The notes beneath the pieces were generated by a model, which saw only the letters and a program-made list of their open reading frames with translations, ran no database searches and was not told the DNA's origin. A stretch of 8,694 bases of DNA from Nanobdellota archaeon (GTDB lineage: Archaea; Nanobdellota; Nanobdellia; Woesearchaeales; GW2011-AR9): contig JAHJDQ010000059.1 in NCBI GenBank assembly GCA_018812355.1, positions 1 to 8,694 of the forward strand, in the 5' to 3' direction. Positions 3,161-8,694 of this stretch are shown piece by piece; position 1 is the stretch's first letter, and each line of letters starts with the position of its first letter. The position numbers and the translations under genes were made by a program.

Positions 3161-5843
3161 CATTTTTGGTTCTGGATATGTGGGATTAGTTACAGGAGCA
3201 TGTTTAGCTAATTTAGGACATGAAGTATTATGTGTTGATATTGATGCAGCGAAGATTGCTTTACTAGAAGAAGGTAAAGTTCCTTTTTATGAACCGGGAT
3301 TAAGTGAGCTGATTAAAAAAGGTACAGATAAAGGCAGATTAAATTTCACAACTAATGTTGAAGAGGGCGTTCTCTTTGGTGAAGTAATTTTTAATTGTGT
3401 CGGCACGCCTAGTCAGGAAGATGGCAAGGCAGATTTAAAGTATGTGTTTAGTGTTGCGGAGAGTGTTGCTAAATTTTCTCGAGAGCATAAATTATTAATC
3501 AACAAGAGTACCGTTCCTCCAGGAACAGCTCAGAGATGTGCAGAGATTATTCAACAAACTAATCCTGATTCGAAAGTAGAAGTTGTTAGTAATCCAGAAT
3601 TTTTAGCTGAAGGAAGAGCAGTTTATGATTTTACCCATCCAGATAAAATAGTGGTTGGGGCGAAGAGTAATCAAGCTTATACTTTGTTAAGGAAGATATA
3701 TACTGGAAGAATCAGAACTTATATTCCTATTTTAGAAACAGATTGGGAAACGGCAGAAGTAATTAAGTATGCCAACAATTCTTTTTTAGCGACAAAGATT
3801 TGTTTCATTAACGAAATTGCTAATATTTGCGATAAAGTTGGAGCTGATGTTCGCTTAGTAGCGCAAGCAATGGGGTTAGATTATCGGATTAGCCCTAAGT
3901 TTCTGAATCCAGGTGTTGGTTATGGAGGAAGTTGTTTGTTAGGAGATTCTGTGGCAATAATAAAAAATAGTTCTGGAGAAGTTTACCCGCTCAAATTAAA
4001 AGAAGTTTTTGTTTTGTTTAATAGAAAACAAAATTTAAGAGTGCTTAGTTTTGATATGGAAAAGAAAAAAGTTGTTTTTAATAAGATTATTAATGCTACA
4101 AAAAGAAGATTTAAAGGAAATTTGGTTACAGTTAGGACAAAAATGAATAAGAAACTTGTTTGTACTGATGATCATCCTTTTGTTCTTTTTGATGGAAATA
4201 AATTCAAGATAAAATTAGCCAAGAACTTAACTATTGCTGATCGAATCCCTTCTTATTTGGGTTTTCCGAAATTAATAAAGCAACCAATGATTGATGTTAT
4301 AAGTAAACTTGACCAGAATAAATTTGATTTTAAGAAAGTGAGAGTACGCCCGATAGGAAAAACTTTTTCTCTTATTAAAGAAGTGATTGAAAAATCCTTC
4401 CCGGCGGGTAGAAAAAGAGACATTTTACGTTCTAATTGTATGAATTTACTGGAGTTTTTGAAAATAGAAAAAGGGATTGATGAAATTAAAAGAGAAGACC
4501 TTGTTTTGTTTACTTCTAAAGGAAATACAACTTATTGTCCAGCAATAATCAATTTTAATGAAGAATTTTGTACGTTTTTGGGTTACTATATTAGCGAAGG
4601 AAATATCCATTATGAAGATGGATTAAGAGGAATAAGAACACGACTTCAAATTCATTTTAATAATAAAGAGAGGGAATATATTGAAGAATTAGAGGGTATT
4701 TTGAATAATTTAAATGTTCGGTTTTCAATTAGTGATCAACCTAAAAATTCTACAAAGAGTTTTGTTATTTCTTCAAGAATATTATCTTTTGTTATAAATG
4801 ATATTCTAAAATGTGGTACTGACTCCTATTCTGCTAATGTACCTAAAGAAATTTTTTCTTTAAGTAGCAACTTAAGATTGGCTTTTTTAAGAGGGATATT
4901 TAGAGGAGATGGGCATATTGCTTTCCCTAAAGATACTAATTCTGTAGTTTATGATTTTGGCTCAATAAGTTATGATTTAGTTCATAAGATGATTTTATTA
5001 TTGCATTCGTTAGGCATTGTTCCAAGTTATAAAACATCACGGTCGCAAAAATCAACTGCTGTTGCTCATTTTTTTAGAGTTTCAACAAAAGAACAGATTT
5101 CACAATTGGAAAACTTTAAAGATGGTAAAATACAGAAGAGAGTTGAGCAACAACTATTGGTTTGTAAGAGTATTCAACCCTGCGGTTTTAAAAAAATTAA
5201 TGATCACTTTTGTGTTACTAATATCAAAGAAATTAATTCTGAATTTGCTGAAGAAGATGTTTATTCTCTTGAAGTTGAAAACAGCAATACTTTCATTACT
5301 GATTATGGTTTAATTGTTCATAATTGTTTTCCAAAAGATGTACGGGCCTTATATCATGTTGCTGATGAAAAAGGTTATAATGCGAAATTGTTGAAAGAGG
5401 TTGATTATCTTAATGAACGACAAAAATTATTTTTATTAGGAAAAATTAAACAAAAATATACTGATCTTGCTGGAAGGACAATTACAGTTTGGGGATTATC
5501 CTTTAAACCAAAAACAAGCGATATCCGGGAAGCACCTGCTTTGGTTTTAATTAAAGAATTATTAAATTTAAGTTGTAAATTAAAAGTTTATGATCCGATT
5601 GCGATGGAAGAAGTTAAGGCTGAATTGGGTGAACGAGTAATTTACGCAAACTCCATTGAAGAATCAGTAGTTGATAGTGAAGGAATTATTTTAGTGACGG
5701 AATGGGATGAGTTCAGGAATGTTAATTTTGTTGATTTGGGTGAGAAGATGAAACAAAGAATTGTTTTTGATGGTCGAAACATTTACGAACCGGAGATGAT
5801 TAAAGAGGAAGGATTTGAGTATTATGGGGTTGGGAGGAAATAA
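3150..5843 (+). CDS. ugd: UDP-glucose 6-dehydrogenase precursor containing an intein
   Basis: Oxidises UDP-glucose to UDP-glucuronate with two NAD+. The 897-residue precursor is one open frame: N-extein 1-261, intein 262-725, C-extein 726-897. Removing the intein gives 433 residues, normal for the family. The N-extein shows the Rossmann motif GSGYVG (7-12), STVPPGT, NPEFLAEG, and K206 and N210 in the ANNSFLATK region, matching catalytic K204 and N208 of the Streptococcus pyogenes enzyme. The join restores GGS-CFPKD. Cys726 of the precursor becomes Cys262 of the mature enzyme, equivalent to catalytic Cys260. The C-extein has GLSFKPKTSDIREAPA and the UDP-binding C-terminal domain. The enzyme should be inactive until spliced. 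The start at 3150 gives the normal N-terminus and has GAGGT upstream; the gene overlaps its predecessor by 11 nt and the next mini-ORF by one base. Confidence 0.96.
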   Translation: MKISIFGSGYVGLVTGACLANLGHEVLCVDIDAAKIALLEEGKVPFYEPGLSELIKKGTDKGRLNFTTNVEEGVLFGEVIFNCVGTPSQEDGKADLKYVFSVAESVAKFSREHKLLINKSTVPPGTAQRCAEIIQQTNPDSKVEVVSNPEFLAEGRAVYDFTHPDKIVVGAKSNQAYTLLRKIYTGRIRTYIPILETDWETAEVIKYANNSFLATKICFINEIANICDKVGADVRLVAQAMGLDYRISPKFLNPGVGYGGSCLLGDSVAIIKNSSGEVYPLKLKEVFVLFNRKQNLRVLSFDMEKKKVVFNKIINATKRRFKGNLVTVRTKMNKKLVCTDDHPFVLFDGNKFKIKLAKNLTIADRIPSYLGFPKLIKQPMIDVISKLDQNKFDFKKVRVRPIGKTFSLIKEVIEKSFPAGRKRDILRSNCMNLLEFLKIEKGIDEIKREDLVLFTSKGNTTYCPAIINFNEEFCTFLGYYISEGNIHYEDGLRGIRTRLQIHFNNKEREYIEELEGILNNLNVRFSISDQPKNSTKSFVISSRILSFVINDILKCGTDSYSANVPKEIFSLSSNLRLAFLRGIFRGDGHIAFPKDTNSVVYDFGSISYDLVHKMILLLHSLGIVPSYKTSRSQKSTAVAHFFRVSTKEQISQLENFKDGKIQKRVEQQLLVCKSIQPCGFKKINDHFCVTNIKEINSEFAEEDVYSLEVENSNTFITDYGLIVHNCFPKDVRALYHVADEKGYNAKLLKEVDYLNERQKLFLLGKIKQKYTDLAGRTITVWGLSFKPKTSDIREAPALVLIKELLNLSCKLKVYDPIAMEEVKAELGERVIYANSIEESVVDSEGIILVTEWDEFRNVNFVDLGEKMKQRIVFDGRNIYEPEMIKEEGFEYYGVGRK
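3933..5324 (+). mobile_element. Intein with LAGLIDADG homing endonuclease, inserted before the catalytic Cys of UDP-glucose dehydrogenase
   Basis: The insert is 464 codons and in frame. Intein residue 1 is Cys (CLLGDS, block A). Block B has the T-x-x-H motif at T78 and H81 (TDDHPF). A two-motif LAGLIDADG endonuclease follows: LGYYISEGN (216-224, acidic E222) and FLRGIFRGDGH (318-328, acidic D326), with NVPKEIF (302-308) between them. Block F is VYSLEVENSNTF (443-454), and block G is LIVHN (460-464), giving the penultimate His and terminal Asn; the +1 residue is Cys. All core splicing residues of a class 1 intein are present, and both endonuclease acidic positions are kept, so it may splice and still home. 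I recall an intein in the Methanocaldococcus jannaschii homologue MJ1054; whether it uses the same site needs alignment. In block F the common Asp and His are S445 and N452. Confidence 0.96.
5833..5837 (+). promoter_or_regulatory. Strong Shine-Dalgarno GGAGG ahead of the mini-ORF
   Basis: GGAGG sits 5 nt before the ATG at 5843, an ideal spacing, and is the strongest ribosome-binding site in the operon. The epimerase ATG at 5890 has no comparable site of its own. Confidence 0.65.
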
Positions 5844-5890
5844 TGAAAATTATAAATTTTCAAACATTCCTTACTGGGGTTGGAATATAA
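5843..5890 (+). CDS. 15-residue mini-ORF coupling ugd to the epimerase gene
   Basis: ATG at 5843 shares its A with the ugd stop (TAATG). The frame runs for 15 codons (MKIINFQTFLTGVGI) and stops at TAA 5888-5890, whose last A begins the epimerase ATG (again TAATG). GGAGG precedes it at good spacing. The likely role is translational: ribosomes loaded here would end exactly on the epimerase start and reinitiate. The peptide has no recognisable domain and may have no function of its own. Alternatively it is the relic of a short duplication, since ATAATGAAAAT-like sequence occurs at both ATGs. Whether the peptide is made is unknown. Confidence 0.45.
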   Translation: MKIINFQTFLTGVGI

Positions 5891-6840
5891 TGAAAATACT
5901 AGTTACTGGTGGAGCGGGATTTATTGGATTTCATGTAGTAAAAGCTTTGTTAGAGAGAGGAGATGAAGTAGTTGTTGTTGATGATATGAACAGTTATTAT
6001 AATCCGCAGCTAAAAATAGACCGTCTGAAGCAATTTGAGGATAAGATTTCTTTTTATCGTGTTTCCATTTGGGATTTTGTGGAGTTAAGAAAAGTGTTTG
6101 AGAAACATCAGTTTGATAAAGTTTGTCACTTAGCAGCGCAACCAGGAGTGAGATATTCCTTAGAAAATCCTTTTGCTTACCAAAGATCTAATTCATTAGG
6201 GATGTTAAATATTCTTGAATTAATGCGAGAATTTAATGTTAAAGATTTAGTGTTTGCATCTTCTAGTTCTGTTTATGGTGGCAATACAAAAGTTCCTTTT
6301 AACGTCGACGATTCAGTAGACAAGCCGATTAGTATTTATGCAGCAACCAAAAAATCTAATGAATTGTATGCCCATGTTTATCATCATCTTTATGGGTTTA
6401 ATTGCATGGGTTTAAGGTTCTTTACAGTTTACGGACCTTGGGGTAGACCGGATATGGCTCTAGCTTTGTTTACCAAAGCAATAATTAATGATGAGCCAAT
6501 AAAAGTTTATAATTATGGAAAAATGCAACGTGACTTCACTTACGTTATCGATATAGTAACGGGGGTATTATCGGCGTTGGATAAAGTTAATGGGTATAAT
6601 ATTCTGAACTTAGGTAATTCAAAGCCAGTTGAGTTAATTTATTTTATTCAGTGTTTGGAAAAAGCGTTAGGCAAGGAAGCGCAGAAGGAAATGGTAGGGA
6701 TGCAACAAGGAGATGTCCACATAACTTATGCTGATATAGAAAAAACGAAGCAAGTCTTAGGCTGGGAGCCACAGACAAGTATTGAGGAAGGGCTAGTTAA
6801 ATATATACAATGGTACAAGGAATATTATAAAATAAATTAA
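5890..6840 (+). CDS. UDP-glucuronate 4-epimerase-like NAD-dependent epimerase
   Basis: A 316-residue extended short-chain dehydrogenase that most resembles UDP-glucuronate 4-epimerases, which interconvert UDP-GlcA and UDP-GalA with bound NAD+. Seen: NAD-binding TGGAGFIG (6-13), DDMNSYYN (31-38, the family's D-N-MNDYYD-like segment), HLAAQPGVRYSLENP (80-94), the SSSS run (124-127) and YAATK (150-154) supplying the Ser-Tyr-Lys catalytic set, RFFTVYGPWGRPDMA (176-190) and MQRDFTYVIDIV (212-223). It lacks the N-terminal membrane anchor of the plant enzymes, so it should be cytosolic. The ATG at 5890 begins one residue before the Rossmann strand; an in-frame ATG at 5815 would add 25 unrelated residues overlapping ugd. 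Its position directly after ugd agrees with UDP-GlcA as substrate. The family also includes enzymes for related UDP sugars, so exact specificity is inferred. Confidence 0.92.
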   Translation: MKILVTGGAGFIGFHVVKALLERGDEVVVVDDMNSYYNPQLKIDRLKQFEDKISFYRVSIWDFVELRKVFEKHQFDKVCHLAAQPGVRYSLENPFAYQRSNSLGMLNILELMREFNVKDLVFASSSSVYGGNTKVPFNVDDSVDKPISIYAATKKSNELYAHVYHHLYGFNCMGLRFFTVYGPWGRPDMALALFTKAIINDEPIKVYNYGKMQRDFTYVIDIVTGVLSALDKVNGYNILNLGNSKPVELIYFIQCLEKALGKEAQKEMVGMQQGDVHITYADIEKTKQVLGWEPQTSIEEGLVKYIQWYKEYYKIN

Positions 6841-6842
6841 AG

Positions 6843-7259
6843 ATGCTATTCTATAAATTTATCAAGAAACTGAAATTGTTTTATTATCGCCATAAAGGGA
6901 TTAAGATTGGGAAGGATTGCGAAATTTCTCCTCAGGCTTATTTAGATTGTCATCGACCAAATAAAAGAACGACGATGTTGAGAATTGGTAATAACGTGCG
7001 TATTTCTCGTTGGACAATGATTGTGGTAGCAGATACAGTAGATTTAGATCATCCTGAAATTCCTTGGAATAAAAGAAAAATTAAATACAGTCCTGTTGTA
7101 ATTGGTAGTAATGTCTTTATTGGGGCACAAACAGTTGTTTTACCAGGAACAACAATTGGCGAGAATGTTGTCATTGGCGCTAATTCTGTGGTTAAAGGAG
7201 TGATTCCAGATAATGTTGTTGCAGCAGGTTCACCGGCAAGAGTAATTAAAAAAATTTAG
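6843..7259 (+). CDS. Hexapeptide-repeat (left-handed beta-helix) acetyltransferase
   Basis: A 138-residue O- or N-acyltransferase of the WbbJ/maltose-acetyltransferase type, normally a trimer using acetyl-CoA. Imperfect hexapeptide repeats run from IKIGKDCEISP (20-30) and LRIGNNVRIS (46-55) through VVIGSNVFIGAQTVVLPG (85-102), TIGENVVIGANSVV (104-117) to IPDNVVAAGSPARVI (121-135), the usual C-terminal signature. H70 in DLDHPEIP is the likely catalytic base by analogy with the His in the THPxD segment of maltose acetyltransferases. It follows the epimerase stop by 2 nt, with no clear ribosome-binding site, so translation is probably coupled. In context it would acetylate a sugar, nucleotide sugar or glycan repeat. 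The acceptor cannot be read from the sequence. The Lys-rich end (KKI) forms the A-tract discussed at the convergent junction. Confidence 0.9.
   Translation: MLFYKFIKKLKLFYYRHKGIKIGKDCEISPQAYLDCHRPNKRTTMLRIGNNVRISRWTMIVVADTVDLDHPEIPWNKRKIKYSPVVIGSNVFIGAQTVVLPGTTIGENVVIGANSVVKGVIPDNVVAAGSPARVIKKI
7248..7254 (-). terminator. T-tract for the minus-strand transcript, inside the acetyltransferase 3' end
   Basis: Seven consecutive A on the plus strand give seven T on the minus strand, starting 6 nt after the stop of the DUF354 gene. It would end that transcript inside the coding sequence of the acetyltransferase. These bases also encode its C-terminal lysines. Confidence 0.45.
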
Positions 7260-8282
7260 TCATTTTTTTTGAATATTATTAATCATAATTTCAACTGGAT
7301 TAATTTTGTCCTGTAAATATTTTTGCTTTCGTTTTTTCCAGACTGTCTTTCTATTTTTGAGATTAATAATTTCGATGATTCTTTTAAAAAATTCTTCTTC
7401 ATCTTTGATTGAGTAGACAATGCCTTCTTTTTCTAATTCCAAATATTGGCCGAGACCATGCATCTTACCTACGAGAGAACTAAAACGGACTGAGGGAGTG
7501 CCCATAAGTCCAGCTTCGGTCGCCATTGATTGACTCTCACCAATGAACATTTCTGCATGATACATCGCTTCATGGATACGATGTGGGGGGAGGGTTAATT
7601 GGTATTGTTGTAAATACTTTGAGAGTGGTTTTTCGCTACTGATAAAAATTTTAAATTTCTTTTTAAGTAAATTGATTAATTTAATTTTTTGGTGATAACT
7701 TAATCCTGATTCTTTAGTATCATGAGAAGCTTGCCAGGAAATAAATCTTAGGATGACATACTTTTGGTTTGGTTTTATTTTTAGTAATTTGTAAATTGAT
7801 TGATTAGGGTTAAAGTTCATTAAATAAGAAAGTTCATGGGTGCCCTGAAAACGAAGTTCCCTTTTACCAAATTTTCTTTTAAATGTGGCTGGAATAAATA
7901 TTTTCTGAGCGTAAGGAAAGGTTAATTTAGAAATCCAGCCAGCATCTTCAGTATCGGCATAGAGAATAGTTTTAATTCTAAGTAATCTGCCGATAAGGCA
8001 GATGTTAATGGCTGAAAAACCAAGCATTAATTGAGGTTTGAATTTAAGAGTATAGTAAAGGCTAGAGCTTAATCTTTGCAAAAGTTCAAAGGGTAAGAGG
8101 AATTTTTTTTGTGGTTGTTTGCTGATACATTTGCTTTTGATTTGGTATGCTTTTAATAAAGATAAAGTAACGTCTTTATCTCTAGATAAAATGAGAAGTT
8201 GATGATTTTTTTGAAGTTGTTTAATCAGATTTTTTAATTTATGAACCTGAGCAGGATGATTGATTTCAATTAGGATTCTCAT
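7260..8282 (-). CDS. DUF354 family protein (probable GT-B glycosyltransferase or UDP-sugar 2-epimerase-like enzyme)
   Basis: A 340-residue protein matching DUF354, a GT-B-fold family common in archaeal polysaccharide clusters. Seen: MRILIEINHPAQVH (1-14, family pattern I-x-HPAHVH), ILSRDKDVTLSLL (31-43), ADTEDAG (109-115), LTFPYA (120-125), FQGTHELSYL (145-154), LRFISWQASHD (178-188), ISSEKPL (214-220), the probable nucleotide-sugar loop ESQSMATEAGLMGTP (249-263) and SLVGKMHGLGQYLELE (269-284). It probably acts in glycan assembly on the cytosolic face. No membrane segment is evident. ATG 8282 is preferred over the adjacent in-frame TTG at 8285 because it gives the family N-terminus; AAGGA lies about 9 nt upstream. 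It begins 11 nt after the upstream epimerase and ends immediately against the convergent acetyltransferase. The biochemical role of DUF354 is not settled, so no reaction is assigned. Confidence 0.85.
   Translation of the reverse strand: MRILIEINHPAQVHKLKNLIKQLQKNHQLLILSRDKDVTLSLLKAYQIKSKCISKQPQKKFLLPFELLQRLSSSLYYTLKFKPQLMLGFSAINICLIGRLLRIKTILYADTEDAGWISKLTFPYAQKIFIPATFKRKFGKRELRFQGTHELSYLMNFNPNQSIYKLLKIKPNQKYVILRFISWQASHDTKESGLSYHQKIKLINLLKKKFKIFISSEKPLSKYLQQYQLTLPPHRIHEAMYHAEMFIGESQSMATEAGLMGTPSVRFSSLVGKMHGLGQYLELEKEGIVYSIKDEEEFFKRIIEIINLKNRKTVWKKRKQKYLQDKINPVEIMINNIQKK
7263..7270 (+). terminator. T-tract terminator for the plus-strand operon, inside the DUF354 3' end
   Basis: Eight consecutive T start 4 nt after the acetyltransferase stop. 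They lie within the last codons (Gln-Lys-Lys) of the opposing gene, so the plus-strand operon would terminate inside the opposite reading frame. Confidence 0.5.
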
Positions 8283-8293
8283 CAAAATTTTCC

Positions 8294-8694
8294 TTAATTA
8301 TTTTTTTTTAAATCTTCAACTATCCAGTTTTTTGTTTTTTCTAAGCCTTCTTCAAGTGAAATACTTTCTTGAAAGCCCAGGTTTTCGATACGGAAGGTAT
8401 CAGGGATTGGTTTTAAATTTTCTCCCTGACGATGAGCAATCATTTCCGGTTGCATCCCTTCAGGACCATATTTAGCGATGAGCAGTTTGGCAAGATTAAA
8501 AATACTGATTCTGGTTTTAGAAGCGACGTTATAACTTTTACCGATAGTTTCTGGGTTTTGGTAAAGTAATAAGTTAGCAGCAACAACATCTTTAACATAA
8601 GTAAAACAACGTACCTGTTCACCAGTACCACAAACTTGAGGAGCTTTTCCTTCCCATATTCTCGATAAGAAGATGTTAATCACTCCCGCTTCTC
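8294..8694 (-). CDS. NAD-dependent epimerase/dehydratase, C-terminal part only (N-terminus beyond window)
   Basis: About 132 C-terminal residues of an extended SDR sugar-nucleotide enzyme, of the UDP-glucose 4-epimerase or dehydratase type. Seen: AGVINIFLSRI at the window edge, then GTGEQVRCFTYVKDVVAANL, the conserved substrate-domain segment with the Arg that contacts the diphosphate, then SYNVASKTRISIFNLAKLL and LGFQESISLEEGLEKTKNWI, the usual C-terminal helix. The Rossmann domain and the YxxxK site lie to the right of 8694, so the exact activity cannot be decided. An apparent GTG start at 8683 is internal: the frame stays open to the window edge with family-like residues. It ends with TAA 11 nt before the DUF354 start, on the same strand, and probably forms an operon with it. 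It is not a duplicate of the epimerase at 5890, because the matching segments differ clearly. Confidence 0.88.
   Translation of the reverse strand, partial: EAGVINIFLSRIWEGKAPQVCGTGEQVRCFTYVKDVVAANLLLYQNPETIGKSYNVASKTRISIFNLAKLLIAKYGPEGMQPEMIAHRQGENLKPIPDTFRIENLGFQESISLEEGLEKTKNWIVEDLKKNN

Noticed and set aside
5017..5313. Second-frame open reading frame inside the intein
   Set aside because: It is an out-of-frame reading of intein codons, with no motif.
3150..5843. ugd as a frameshifted or chimeric gene because of its length
   Set aside because: The extra 464 residues begin with Cys, end with His-Asn before Cys, contain all intein blocks, and their removal restores a 433-residue enzyme.
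5815..5889. ATG at 5815 as the epimerase start
   Set aside because: The 25 added residues are the ugd end read in another frame; MKILVTGGAGFIG at 5890 is the standard beginning.
8260..8475. Plus-strand frame at the DUF354/epimerase junction, and a second minus-strand frame at 8440-8631
   Set aside because: Both are alternative frames of the conserved epimerase and DUF354 coding sequence.
8681..8683. GTG at 8683 as the start of a short epimerase
   Set aside because: Upstream codons give Glu-Ala-Gly before VINIF, as in full-length epimerases, and the frame remains open to the window edge.
1..8694. CRISPR array, tRNA genes, transposase or toxin-antitoxin genes
   Set aside because: I saw no regularly spaced repeats, tRNA cloverleaf landmarks or such protein families on either strand.

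Overview
The window reads as archaeal, most likely an AT-rich DPANN-type (Pacearchaeota/Woesearchaeota-like) genome. The evidence is a type II methionyl aminopeptidase with the spacing of archaeal metal ligands, a 5S rRNA gene standing alone, a DUF354 protein, four upstream regions that fit BRE + TATA boxes, and an intein in UDP-glucose dehydrogenase. The domain call is firm; the phylum is inference from overall character only.

Layout. Positions 1-2119 lie on the minus strand: a nucleotidyltransferase fused to a eukaryotic-type phosphomannomutase (PMM) domain (683-2119), followed by map (651 to beyond the left edge). A divergent spacer of about 100 bp carries back-to-back promoters. On the plus strand a solitary 5S rRNA gene (about 2223-2336) is bracketed by a perfect 14-nt inverted repeat. 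Next comes a tight plus-strand run (2420-7259): sugar-1-phosphate nucleotidyltransferase, UDP-glucose 6-dehydrogenase interrupted by a 464-aa intein, a 15-codon mini-ORF, a UDP-glucuronate 4-epimerase-like protein and a hexapeptide acetyltransferase. It meets, with no spacer, a minus-strand pair (7260-8694): a DUF354 glycosyltransferase-like protein and the C-terminal part of an NAD-dependent epimerase. No gene-free stretch exceeds 300 bases; the longest, 2120-2410, holds the 5S gene and its control elements.

How the genes work together. This is a nucleotide-sugar and surface-glycan region. The plus-strand run can be read as a relay: sugar-1-phosphate to UDP-glucose, to UDP-glucuronate, to UDP-galacturonate, then acetylation of a glycan or sugar. 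The fusion protein could convert mannose-6-phosphate to mannose-1-phosphate (C-terminal domain) and then to GDP-mannose (N-terminal domain). The right-hand minus-strand genes add another epimerase and a probable GT-B enzyme. Likely products are S-layer/N-glycan or exopolysaccharide building blocks.

The most notable items are the nucleotidyltransferase-PMM fusion, the intein placed directly before the catalytic cysteine of UDP-glucose dehydrogenase, the inverted repeat around the 5S gene, and a mini-ORF whose start and stop overlap both neighbouring genes by one base.
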